Part shown: one piece after another, positions 1 through 6,697 of the stretch
Layout: each line of letters starts with the position of its first letter
Numbering within the stretch: the first letter of the stretch is position 1
Origin: Candidatus Rokuibacteriota bacterium
GTDB taxonomy: Bacteria > Methylomirabilota > Methylomirabilia > Rokubacteriales > CSP1-6
Direction of reading: 5' to 3'
Length of the DNA: 9,305 nucleotides
NCBI GenBank assembly: GCA_003221435.1
Contig: QHRS01000152.1
Location: forward strand, 1-9,305
The notes under the pieces: model-generated
Seen by the model: the letters and a program-made list of their open reading frames with translations, nothing else
Told to the model about the DNA's origin: nothing
Database searches by the model: none
Program-made: the position numbers and the translations under genes

Positions 1-87
1 TGGTGCTTTCCGGGTGCCGTGCGCCTCCGGAGACTCCGGATGGTCGACTTCGCGGAGTATCGCAAGGCGGTCGAGGAGACGGGCTGA
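1..87 (+). CDS. C-terminal tail of an upstream gene (partial)
   Basis: The first forward frame is open from the window edge to a TGA at 85-87 and encodes 28 residues ending FAEYRKAVEETG. The composition is protein-like, with an amphipathic charged end. The stop overlaps the CTG proposed as the polymerase start (C84-T85-G86-A87), a typical arrangement for translationally coupled operon genes. The piece is too short to name a family. It could be a chance open frame if the polymerase instead starts at or before the GTG at position 3. Confidence 0.4.
   Translation, partial: WCFPGAVRLRRLRMVDFAEYRKAVEETG
73..86 (+). promoter_or_regulatory. Shine-Dalgarno and probable CTG start of polB
   Basis: GAGGAG at 73-78 lies 5 nt before CTG at 84-86, which overlaps the TGA of the preceding frame. 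Apart from the GTG at position 3, no ATG, GTG or TTG occurs in the polymerase frame until ATG 178. Good spacing plus stop/start overlap favour CTG, but a non-canonical start is always an inference. Confidence 0.4.
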
Positions 88-2369
88 CCATCCCCGGCTT
101 CTACGCCAACCCGCCGCTCTCCGGCGAGGATCCCTCGCCCGGCCTTCTCGCCTTCGAGCCGGAGGCGGGGCACCTGATGCGCGTGTACCGGCGGGAGGCG
201 GACCAGACCGTCTCGGAGACCGCCGTCTTTTCGCCGTTCCTCCTCCTCGCGGAGCCGGACCTGCTGGCGGGCCTCAAGGGCGAGAGCGAGGTCACGCCGC
301 TCGACGGCCCGGGCGGGTTTCGCTGGCTCGCGCGGTTCCCGGACTGGTCGGAGGCGCTCCGAGCGCGCGATCACTGTCGCGCGGCGTGCGGCGGCGGCGC
401 GGGATCACCCGATGCGCGCTACCGCTTCTTCAACGACGCCGTGCACCAGTACCTGCTGCTCACGGGCCGCACCTGCTTTCTCGGCCTCCCGTTCGGCGCC
501 CTGCGCCGGCTGGCGCTCGACATCGAGGTGCTCACCGCCGAGGGCTTCGAGTTCCCGAACGCGGCGCGGCCGTCCGACCGCGTGATCGCGATCTCGCTGG
601 CGGACTCCTCGGGCTTCCGCGCCGTCCTGCGGGGCGATCGGCTCGACGAGCCCGGGCTGATCACGGAGTGTTGCCGCCTCGTCCGCGAGCGCGATCCGGA
701 CGTGATCGAGGGCCACAACATCTTCCGGTTCGATCTCGAGTATCTCGAAGCACGGGCCCGCCGTCATGGTGTACCGCTCGCCTGGGGACGCGGCGGGGAG
801 ACCCTCCGCGGCTTCCCGGCGCGCCTGCAGATCGCCGAGCGCACGATCGGGTACCGCCGCTATCAGATCAGCGGGCGCCATATCGTGGACACCTGGATTC
901 TCGCCCAGCTCTACGACGTCGGCGCCCGCGACCTGCCCTCGTTCGGCCTCAAGGACATCGCGCGGCGCCTCGGCATGGCGGCGCCGGACCGCACGTACGT
1001 CGACGCCGCGGACATTCCGCGGCTCTACGCCCGCGACCCCGAGCGCCTCATGCGCTACGCGCTCGACGACGCGGTCGAGACGCTCGCGATCTCGAACCTG
1101 CTCTCGCCCCCGTACTTCGCGCAGGCGCAGCTCCTCCCCTACGACTACCAGTCGGCGGGGCTGAGGGGAAACGCGACGAAGATCGACGCGCTGTTGCTGC
1201 GCGAGTACCTGCGCCAGCGCCGGGCCATCCCCGCGCCCGCTGCCGCGTCGCCCATCGCCGGCGGCCACACCGCGATTCTCCAGCAGGGCGTCGCCCGTCC
1301 CGTGCTCCACGTGGACGTCACCTCGCTCTACCCGTCCATCATGCTCGCGAAGGCGATCGCCCCGGCGGCGGACTCACTCGGAGCCTTCTCCCGGCTGCTC
1401 CGCGACCTGCGCGACTTCCGCGTCTCGGCCAAACAGCTCATGCAGGCGGCGCCCACCGAGGCGGAGCGCCTGCACCTGGGCGCGCTCCAGCAAACGTTCA
1501 AGATCCTGATCAACTCGTTCTACGGCTACCTCGGCTTCGCGCCAGGGCACTGGAACGACTTCCAGGCTGCCAACAGCGTGACGGCCGAGGGCCGCGTCGT
1601 CGTGACGGCCCTCGTTGAGCGGCTCACGGCGCTCGGCGCGACGGTGGTCGAGATCGACACGGACGGCGTGTATTTCGTTCCGCCGGGAGACGTCAGCGAC
1701 CCGGCCGCCGAGGCGCGCCTCCTCGCCGCGCTCACCGCAGAGCTGCCGGCGGGGATTCAGGTCGAGCAGGACGGCCGGTACATGGCGATGTTCAGCTACA
1801 AGATGAAAAACTACGCGTTGCTCGACGCGCGGGGCCGGCTCACGATCCGCGGCTCGGCGCTCCGGTCCCGCGGGCTCGAGATGTTCCAGCGCCTCATCAT
1901 GGAAGAGCTGTTCGGTCGGCTGCTGAGCGGCCGCCGGGACGACATCGCCCCCATGATCGCGCGCTGGATCGCGGATTTCGCCGGGCACCGCGTCCCGGTT
2001 CGCCTGTTCATGAAGACCGAGACGCTCCACGACTCACTCGAGCTGTATCGAGAGCAACGCGCGGCGGGACTCCGCAACCCGTCGGCGTGCTATGAGCTGG
2101 CGCTGCGCGCCGCCCGCCCGTACCAGCCCGGCGACCAGGTGTCCCATTACGTCACCGGCCGAGGGAAAACCGTGGCGGTCAGCGATTGCGCGAAGCTCGC
2201 GATCGAATGGGATCCGTCGGCGCCCGACGAGAACACCGAGTACTACCAGGCCAAGGTCGAGGAGCTCTGGACGCGGTTCCGCCCGTTTGTCGAGCTGGAT
2301 GCCCTGCGTCCCTATGTCGAAGAGCCGGACGTCGACCCCGAGGCCCCGCGCCAGCTCACGCTGTTCTGA
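84..2369 (+). CDS. polB: Family-B DNA polymerase with 3'-5' exonuclease
   Basis: Template-directed DNA polymerase of the Pol II/archaeal PolB type, likely acting in repair or translesion synthesis. Numbered from a CTG at 84 (761 aa; E. coli Pol II has 783), the exonuclease motifs are Exo I D146-I-E148, Exo II N212 with F216-D217, and Exo III Y325-x3-D329. The polymerase motifs are A (D411 followed by SLYPSI), B (K473-x3-NSFYG), C (D525-T-D527) and KxY (K575-N-Y577). All catalytic residues are present, so it should be active. The segment between motifs A and B is only about 60 residues, suggesting compact fingers. The C-terminus PRQLTLF fits the beta-clamp-binding consensus, as does the QLGLF end of E. 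coli Pol II. The start is uncertain: CTG at 84 has GAGGAG at 73-78 with a 5-nt spacer, the frame stays open to a GTG at 3, and the ATG at 178 would remove conserved-looking N-terminal sequence. Confidence 0.93.
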   Translation: MTIPGFYANPPLSGEDPSPGLLAFEPEAGHLMRVYRREADQTVSETAVFSPFLLLAEPDLLAGLKGESEVTPLDGPGGFRWLARFPDWSEALRARDHCRAACGGGAGSPDARYRFFNDAVHQYLLLTGRTCFLGLPFGALRRLALDIEVLTAEGFEFPNAARPSDRVIAISLADSSGFRAVLRGDRLDEPGLITECCRLVRERDPDVIEGHNIFRFDLEYLEARARRHGVPLAWGRGGETLRGFPARLQIAERTIGYRRYQISGRHIVDTWILAQLYDVGARDLPSFGLKDIARRLGMAAPDRTYVDAADIPRLYARDPERLMRYALDDAVETLAISNLLSPPYFAQAQLLPYDYQSAGLRGNATKIDALLLREYLRQRRAIPAPAAASPIAGGHTAILQQGVARPVLHVDVTSLYPSIMLAKAIAPAADSLGAFSRLLRDLRDFRVSAKQLMQAAPTEAERLHLGALQQTFKILINSFYGYLGFAPGHWNDFQAANSVTAEGRVVVTALVERLTALGATVVEIDTDGVYFVPPGDVSDPAAEARLLAALTAELPAGIQVEQDGRYMAMFSYKMKNYALLDARGRLTIRGSALRSRGLEMFQRLIMEELFGRLLSGRRDDIAPMIARWIADFAGHRVPVRLFMKTETLHDSLELYREQRAAGLRNPSACYELALRAARPYQPGDQVSHYVTGRGKTVAVSDCAKLAIEWDPSAPDENTEYYQAKVEELWTRFRPFVELDALRPYVEEPDVDPEAPRQLTLF

Positions 2370-2495
2370 GGTCGGCCGCTCAACGCGGGCCCCGCCTCGC
2401 GGCGGGTGCGCACGAGCGCTTCGCGCACCGCCAGGTTCATCGGCTCGCCTCGCCGCACGGCTGCGGCTCGCGCTGCGGACGCCGGTCAGCTCACG
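2370..2495. terminator. GC-rich hairpin cluster between convergent genes
   Basis: The spacer between polB and the convergent radical SAM gene contains three potential hairpins: CCCGCC/GGCGGG (2391-2396 with 2401-2406), GGTGCGC/GCGCACC (2405-2411 with 2423-2429) and GCCGCA/TGCGGC (2452-2457 with 2462-2467). The first two share bases 2405-2406 and so compete. None is followed by a T-run on either strand, so this is not a classical intrinsic terminator. It may aid Rho-dependent or bidirectional termination, or simply reflect high GC. Confidence 0.3.
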
Positions 2496-3494
2496 CTACC
2501 AGATCAGCGAGAGCTGGTTGGCCGGTCGCGTGCGGGTTTCGGAGCGGTCGGCGCGCCAGCGGCTCGTGAGCCCGACCTCCGCGGCGAGGCGCGCAACGCG
2601 CGCCTCTATCTCGCGTGCAGTGTCGCGCGGCACGTAGGCGGAACGGGCGTACAACTCGCGGTACGCGGGCAGCAGTTCCGGGAAATGCGCCGACAGGGAC
2701 TCGAAGAAAAACTCGCGAACCTTCTCGCGCAGGAACAGCACGTTGCACTCGGCGCCATCCGCCCCCGCGTCCCGCGCGGCGGTCAAGAGCGCGCGCAGGT
2801 TGCCCTCGCCGTCCGTGAGGCAGGGAAGCACCGGCATGATGAAGAGCCGGGTCGTGATTCCAGCGCCGGCGAGCGCGCGCATCGCCTTGAATCGAAGGTC
2901 GGGGCGCGGGGCGCGGGGCTCGAGCTTCCGCGCGAGATCGACGTCGGTCGTCGTGATCGAGAAGTTGACGGAGAGCTCCGAGCGGTCGGCGATCGTCCGG
3001 AGCAGATCCAGGTCGCGCGTGACGAGCGTGCCTTTCGTCGTGATCGACAGCCGCAGCCCCGGCAGGCGCGCGGCTGCTTCGAGCACGCCGCGCGTGATCG
3101 CGAACCGGCCTTCCCCCGCCTGGTAGGGGTCGGTCGCGGTGCCGATCGCCACGAGCGTTCGCGACCGTCGCGCCCGCTCGAGCGACTTCCGGAGCCTCGC
3201 GGGATCGCCGCGCTTGACATATATCGTGCGCTCGAATTCGATCGGGTCGTTGTGGCCGAGGAAGTCGTGGGTGTACCTCGCGTAGCAGTACACGCACCCG
3301 CTCGAGCAGCCGCGATACGGGTTGATCGTATTGCCGAACGGCATCGGCCGCGCGATGCGACGATTGACGAGGTCCGCGGCGCGCAGCTCGCGGTACTCCG
3401 CCTTGTGGCGCTCGTCGATCACATCACCGAGTCTCGCGGCCATCGTCGGAGCCGGAACGCCGGGTTTGATTTTGACGCCCTGCAAAGTCGTCAC
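2496..3494 (-). CDS. PA0069/SplB-like radical SAM protein
   Basis: This is a 332-aa radical SAM protein of the PA0069/Rv2578c type (COG1533, 'DNA repair photolyase' relatives of spore photoproduct lyase SplB). The [4Fe-4S]/SAM motif is CSSGCVYCYAR, with C63, C67 and C70, preceded by NPYRGC as is typical of this family. A TIM-barrel-like core follows, with GTATDPYQ and SITTKG segments. The GTG start at 3494 is the longest; the upstream CAACAGG gives only a weak ribosome site, and a downstream ATG (residue 18) is possible. The C-terminus NQLSLIW resembles a beta-clamp-binding peptide, a feature shared with the polymerase it converges on. The biochemical substrate of the PA0069 group is not established, so a DNA-repair role is inference. 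Confidence 0.9.
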   Translation of the reverse strand: MTTLQGVKIKPGVPAPTMAARLGDVIDERHKAEYRELRAADLVNRRIARPMPFGNTINPYRGCSSGCVYCYARYTHDFLGHNDPIEFERTIYVKRGDPARLRKSLERARRSRTLVAIGTATDPYQAGEGRFAITRGVLEAAARLPGLRLSITTKGTLVTRDLDLLRTIADRSELSVNFSITTTDVDLARKLEPRAPRPDLRFKAMRALAGAGITTRLFIMPVLPCLTDGEGNLRALLTAARDAGADGAECNVLFLREKVREFFFESLSAHFPELLPAYRELYARSAYVPRDTAREIEARVARLAAEVGLTSRWRADRSETRTRPANQLSLIW

Positions 3495-3515
3495 CTGTTG
3501 AGGGTCATCGAGCCG

Positions 3516-3547
3516 AAAAAACCCGGGGACGTGTCTTCGTCCCCGGG
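3516..3547 (-). terminator. Intrinsic terminator of the RRM protein gene
   Basis: A perfect 10-bp stem, CCCGGGGACG (3522-3531) with CGTCCCCGGG (3538-3547), encloses a 6-nt loop. Read on the minus strand it is followed by six T residues (complement of A3516-3521). It begins 13 nt after the RRM stop codon and ends before the radical SAM start at 3494, separating the two minus-strand genes. Confidence 0.9.
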
Positions 3548-3559
3548 CCCTGAGATCCC

Positions 3560-3910
3560 TTACCTGCGCCAGCCGCCCCCGCCAGCACCGCCGCTACCGC
3601 CGGGACGCGGGCCGCGGTCACCCCGCGGTCCGCCACCACCACCACCGCCGCCGCCACGCTGAGCCTGCGGGCGCGCTTCGTCGACGACCAGGTTGCGATC
3701 ACGGAAGAGACGGCCGTTCAGCATCTCGATGGCCTTCGTGGCTTCTTCCTTCGTGGACATTTCCACGAAACCGAATCCGCGCGGACGACCGGTGAACTGG
3801 TCCGTGACGATGCGCACCGACTCGACGGTCCCCGACTGCTGGAATAGCTCACGCAAATCCTCTTCCGTGGCCTGGAAGGAGAGGTTCCCTACAAATAGCT
3901 TTGCGGGCAT
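3560..3910 (-). CDS. Glycine-rich RRM RNA-binding protein
   Basis: This is a 116-aa single RNA-recognition-motif protein of the bacterial and cyanobacterial glycine-rich RNA-binding protein family, commonly linked to cold or stress adaptation and RNA chaperoning. RNP2 is LFVGNL (residues 5-10) and RNP1 is RGFGFVEM (44-51); both carry the aromatic residues that stack on RNA. Residues 85-116 form an Arg/Gly-rich tail with nine consecutive glycines (86-94), ending GGGGWRR. The ATG at 3910 is chosen because AGGAGG (3922-3917) lies 6 nt upstream and the RRM begins immediately after it. An in-frame ATG at 3988 lacks such a site and would add 26 residues that are not RRM-like. It is transcribed alone: own promoter upstream, strong terminator downstream. 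Confidence 0.94.
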   Translation of the reverse strand: MPAKLFVGNLSFQATEEDLRELFQQSGTVESVRIVTDQFTGRPRGFGFVEMSTKEEATKAIEMLNGRLFRDRNLVVDEARPQAQRGGGGGGGGGPRGDRGPRPGGSGGAGGGGWRR

Positions 3911-3916
3911 TGCGAT

Positions 3917-3922
3917 CCTCCT
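3917..3922 (-). promoter_or_regulatory. Shine-Dalgarno of the RRM gene
   Basis: AGGAGG on the minus strand lies 6 nt before the ATG at 3910. It is a perfect match to the anti-SD core and decides this start over the upstream in-frame ATG at 3988. Confidence 0.85.
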
Positions 3923-4005
3923 GCCGCGGTCAGGACCGAGTCGTCGGACCCTCGGGGCTTCAAGCGGCCTAATGGGGGGGGCATACATCTGGTTTCGCCT
4001 GACCC

Positions 4006-4035
4006 AGATTACTTATAGTGCTGATCGGGTGTCAA
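4006..4035 (-). promoter_or_regulatory. Sigma-70-like promoter of the RRM gene
   Basis: A consensus -35 TTGACA lies at 4035-4030. Two -10 candidates follow: AGTAAT (4013-4008, 16-bp spacer, 4 of 6 matches) and TAATCT (4011-4006, 18-bp spacer, 3 of 6). Transcription would begin near 4000, giving a leader of about 90 nt before the ATG at 3910. The leader includes a run of eight C residues (plus-strand G 3974-3981). Confidence 0.6.
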
Positions 4036-4284
4036 GGTGTTTCGCAAGAATGTTCCCGATTTCACTACCCTAATCGCTCTCGACGCATTTCGAGTCTTTC
4101 GGCGTCGGGGATGAACGCCGCGGGTCGAGCCGTCGTCGACGGTGAGGCGAATTCCGGTCAGAAATGTGGCGCGTTTTGATGCCGTGAAGCGCACGAGTCT
4201 TGACTGAGGTGAGGAGAGCCGGGTCGTGGGAAGATTACAGGGGCGTGTTCTTCGGCGCCGAAGCCGGACCGGAATCCGGGGTCG
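4036..4284. other. Intergenic region without a supported gene
   Basis: This 250-bp stretch separates the RRM promoter from the 3' end of the pseudopilin gene. It contains a perfect 14-bp palindrome, CTTCGGCGCCGAAG at 4250-4263, about 22 bp beyond the pseudopilin stop, followed on the minus strand by AACACG rather than a T-run. A 61-codon minus-strand frame (4009-4194) is Arg/Thr-rich, lacks recognisable features, and runs into the RRM promoter, so I do not call it. Confidence 0.5.
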
Positions 4285-4749
4285 CTATGGAACTGTAATT
4301 CGGCCAGTCGCCAGCACCGTCGCCGTCCGAGTCAGCCCGCCGAGTCCGGTCACGATGATGGTCTCCGGTTGACCGCCTGGGGTGCCGGCCGTTCCAAACT
4401 GCGTGAAGATCGGACTGGTCCCGCCGTTCGTGACTGTCACGTTGGTCGGCGACCTGAATTTGCCGGTGGAGTCAGTGCCGGGCCCCGTCCATGCGGCACC
4501 CGCGCAGCTCCCTTGCAAGAACCGGTATCCACCAGACACGGTCTGGAAGCAAACGTTCTGCCTCGTGGTCACGGCGAGCATCTTGGAGCGAACGAGCGCG
4601 CTCTGTATCTCTGCCGTCGCCGATGTCAGGGTGGCGCCTCGAAGGGAACTCAGCACGAAGGGCAAAGCTGAAGCAACCATGACGGCCAAGACCGCCAAGG
4701 CTACGAGCAGTTCAGAGAGCGAATAGCCTCGCTGAGTGGCGGAATTCAT
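4285..4749 (-). CDS. FimT/GspH-like type IV pseudopilin
   Basis: This 154-aa protein has a class III prepilin signal: a short leader MNSATQRG, cleavage after G8, Tyr at +1 (usually Phe), Glu at +5 (E13), then a hydrophobic helix (about residues 10-32). It would be cleaved and N-methylated by a PilD-type peptidase and built into a type IV pilus or type II secretion pseudopilus. The globular part has two cysteines about 16 residues apart (NVC and GSC), able to form a disulfide. The ATG at 4749 has GGGGGTG upstream at usable spacing; the ATG at 4767 lacks a ribosome site. It stands alone, with no pilus assembly genes in the window, and has noticeably lower GC than the right-hand operon. FimT-like minor pilin is the best call, since such proteins diverge strongly outside the N-terminus. 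Confidence 0.85.
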   Translation of the reverse strand: MNSATQRGYSLSELLVALAVLAVMVASALPFVLSSLRGATLTSATAEIQSALVRSKMLAVTTRQNVCFQTVSGGYRFLQGSCAGAAWTGPGTDSTGKFRSPTNVTVTNGGTSPIFTQFGTAGTPGGQPETIIVTGLGGLTRTATVLATGRITVP

Positions 4750-5038
4750 CTCGTTATTCACCCCCATACCAGCGCTTCGAGGTGCAGATCGTGTGCCAGC
4801 ACTTCGGCTGCGCCGTAAGGTTCCGATTTAGTACGGATCAACGTTAGGCCGGAAGATATGTGGTGCCAGACTGGCGCGATGTGACGCGAAGGACTGGCAC
4901 CGTCGGAGGCCGTCACCACTTCGGCGCACGCGCAAGTTCACGGCTGACCGCAACGCGATCGGAGTATGCTGGCTTTGTGCGCCAATTGACGCGTTCCCGG
5001 GTTCTCCCCCCGGGACGTGAGATCGACGCGTTGAGGAC
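4750..5038. other. Divergent intergenic region
   Basis: This 289-bp region lies between the minus-strand pseudopilin and the plus-strand OB-fold gene. No promoter convinces on either strand: TATGCT near 4965 has no matching -35. A 70-codon minus frame (4828-5040) shows no protein features. The segment just before the OB-fold gene holds the hairpin and repeat pair listed separately. Confidence 0.5.
4988..5032 (+). repeat. Hairpin flanked by GACGCGTT direct repeats
   Basis: GACGCGTT occurs at 4988-4995 and again at 5025-5032. Between them TCCCGGG (4995-5001) pairs with CCCGGGA (5009-5015) around a 7-nt loop. The structure ends about 24 nt before the OB-fold ATG, in its likely 5' leader. It could be a regulatory binding site or leader hairpin, but a chance origin cannot be excluded. 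Confidence 0.35.
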
Positions 5039-5716
5039 ATGATGGCGGACCAGCCCTCACGCCCTCAATCCGGCATTCGGCCGCCGCAGGGCGTGGCGCG
5101 CGCGGTCCCTGCCGCTGGCCGATCGGTGCAGCGGCGCAACGCGACGGCCCGTAAGCAGACCAAGATCCGCTATTCGCCAGTGCCGATTCGGGAAACTCCC
5201 TCGCGTCGTTGGATCGTCGGCACGCTCCTCACGGTCGCAGTTCTGTGCGGAACGATTGGTTGGTACAGATATCTGACGATGGGGCCAGAGCCGGCCGGGC
5301 CGCTGGTCAGTTTGCCTCCCACCGGCGCTTCACGCCACTCCGGAGTCAGTTCCACGTCCTCGCGACCTCCGGATCGACCGAAGCATCCTTCAATCGGCCC
5401 CACCGATCGACTGGCACTCCCGGACAGCTTTTCCGCGAAACAGCTCAATGAGTTCCTCCGGTCACAATCTGAGGGATCAGGGTTGTTCGACCGGCAGTAC
5501 CGCGACCAAGAGGTGACGTGGGAGGGTATTGCCACAAGCGTGAGCCGCACCGGTAACCTCTTGGGAGTGGAATTCGAGGACCGAGCAGGAATGCACATAC
5601 TTGCCTGGTGTGTATCGGAGGCGGAGATATCGTCGGGCGCTGCTGTTCGGGCGCGCGGTCGACTCACGCGATGGCGAGCGGACGGGTTCGTCCTCGACGA
5701 GTGCCAGCTCCAGTAG
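5039..5716 (+). CDS. Membrane-anchored protein with OB-fold-like C-terminal domain
   Basis: A protein of 225 aa (224 from the second, adjacent ATG at 5042, which is better spaced from GAGG at 5033-5036). The N-terminal 57 residues are very basic and Pro-rich. One transmembrane helix follows (about 58-78), preceded by RR, so the C-terminus should lie outside the cytoplasm. A Ser/Pro linker (about 85-125) leads to a C-terminal domain (about 131-225) with the strand pattern of tRNA_anti-like OB-folds: FLRSQ helix, then VTWEGIATSV, GVEFED, HILAWCV, AAVRARGRLTRW and FVLDECQLQ. Two cysteines (191, 222) could form a disulfide in an extracytoplasmic setting. The family call rests on strand pattern only, and the function is unknown. 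Its last 240 bp lie opposite the extended 3' end of the nucleotidyltransferase frame. Confidence 0.72.
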   Translation: MMADQPSRPQSGIRPPQGVARAVPAAGRSVQRRNATARKQTKIRYSPVPIRETPSRRWIVGTLLTVAVLCGTIGWYRYLTMGPEPAGPLVSLPPTGASRHSGVSSTSSRPPDRPKHPSIGPTDRLALPDSFSAKQLNEFLRSQSEGSGLFDRQYRDQEVTWEGIATSVSRTGNLLGVEFEDRAGMHILAWCVSEAEISSGAAVRARGRLTRWRADGFVLDECQLQ

Positions 5717-6697
5717 AAATACCCCCAGAGGGTCGCTGGCGCTCGTAGCCAGCCCGCGAACCAGCAGGTCTACGCGGGTCGTTTCTTCTGGGCGCTCACG
5801 CGCGCGCGCGCCTCCCGCGGCAATCCTGCCGAGGCGACCGTAGTGGATCACGTAGCCGGAGAGCGCCGAGCCGGTGCTGTAGCGGCGGCGCACCCAGGCA
5901 GGGGCCGGCAGCACGCCCGCGGTGAGCCCCCGCGCGAGATCCGCCCCGCGATCGAGCAGCAGGAGCGGGATCAGGTGATCGAACCGGCCGCGCCGGTCGC
6001 TCCGCGCCCCCAGTCTGTCCAGGAGCGCGCCGCGCGCACCCCGTGGTCTGAGCGCAGCGAGGACGGCCGGCGGTACACAGGCGGCGAAGCGGCGCTCGAC
6101 CCGGCTGAGAGCGAAATAGAACGCGCCTGCGACGCGCCAGCGCCGCGCGCGCCCGATAGCCCGCTCCCAGTCCATCGCGGCGCCGTCACGGCGCAGGAGG
6201 AGCGCCACGTCAAGCTGCCACGCGAGTCCGTCGAGCGGATGGTGGATCGCGAGATGGAGCGCGAGATAGAGCACGAGGTCCTCGCGGCCGAGGGCCAGGA
6301 CCTGCCGCCCCCACCGCTCCTCGGTGACGGCGCGCCCCCACACCTCCTCGGTGTCGAGCGCCCGGGGCGCGATACCGCCGGGAAAGCCGACGAGCCCCCA
6401 GTGGAGGTCCACCGGAAGTGTTCCCGAGCCGCCTGCAACGGCCACGAAGCAGGCGGCGGTCGCATCGGCGAGTTCGTACGCGAGCGGCCGCTGGTGCTCG
6501 AGCGCGCGATACCCGAGGGTCGAGAGCAGCCTGACGGCGCGCGGGACGTCGGCGCGGCGGACCAGCAGATCAAGGTCGGTGAACGGGCGGAGGCCCGGAT
6601 CGCGGTAGAGCGCCTCGCCGAGCGCCGGGCCCTTGAGCGGCATCACCGGGACGGACGCGCGGTCGAAGGCGGCGAGCAGCGAGCGGAGCTGCTCCAC
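5477..6697 (-). CDS. NTP_transf_5-type nucleotidyltransferase of the RiPP operon
   Basis: The longest canonical frame (GTG at 6697) gives 406 aa of the 'uncharacterised nucleotidyltransferase' family (NTP_transf_5, Pol beta-like fold). Core motifs are LKGPALG (residues 21-27), the metal-binding D41-L-D43 in FTDLDLLV, and a third carboxylate D97 in VDLHW, so the active site is complete. Members accompany HPr-kinase-like and PqqD-like genes in exopolysaccharide 'HPr-rel-A' loci and in some lasso peptide clusters. Here it is the last gene after the radical SAM enzyme. There are two oddities. Coding sequence clearly continues upstream of the GTG (see 6698-6928). The last 80 residues lie antisense to the OB-fold gene, look unlike the family, and may be read-through after loss of the native stop. 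The normal C-terminus probably falls near 5780-5717. Confidence 0.83.
   Translation of the reverse strand: MEQLRSLLAAFDRASVPVMPLKGPALGEALYRDPGLRPFTDLDLLVRRADVPRAVRLLSTLGYRALEHQRPLAYELADATAACFVAVAGGSGTLPVDLHWGLVGFPGGIAPRALDTEEVWGRAVTEERWGRQVLALGREDLVLYLALHLAIHHPLDGLAWQLDVALLLRRDGAAMDWERAIGRARRWRVAGAFYFALSRVERRFAACVPPAVLAALRPRGARGALLDRLGARSDRRGRFDHLIPLLLLDRGADLARGLTAGVLPAPAWVRRRYSTGSALSGYVIHYGRLGRIAAGGARARERPEETTRVDLLVRGLATSASDPLGVFLLELALVEDEPVRSPSRESTARPNSSARRYLRLRYTPGKYVHSCSVLEFHSQEVTGAAHACGNTLPRHLLVAVLPVEQP

Noticed and set aside
405..1310. 301-codon minus-strand open frame inside polB
   Set aside because: It covers the exonuclease domain of a polymerase with all motifs intact. Its composition is typical of an antisense shadow.
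2406..3662. Long plus-strand open frame opposite the radical SAM and RRM genes
   Set aside because: It is Arg-rich with no motifs, while the minus strand carries clear radical SAM and RRM motifs. It is a high-GC shadow.
4009..4194. 61-codon minus-strand frame
   Set aside because: No motif and no convincing ribosome site; it overlaps the RRM promoter elements.
4250..4263. Palindrome CTTCGGCGCCGAAG as a terminator of the pseudopilin gene
   Set aside because: It can form only a 5-bp stem with a 4-nt loop and is not followed by a T-run on either strand.
4828..5040. 70-codon minus-strand frame
   Set aside because: It lies in the divergent intergenic region, with biased composition and no domain or ribosome-site support.
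5735..5753. GCTGGC/GCCAGC hairpin as a terminator for the OB-fold gene
   Set aside because: The stem is only 6 bp and no T-tract follows in either direction. It may be chance.
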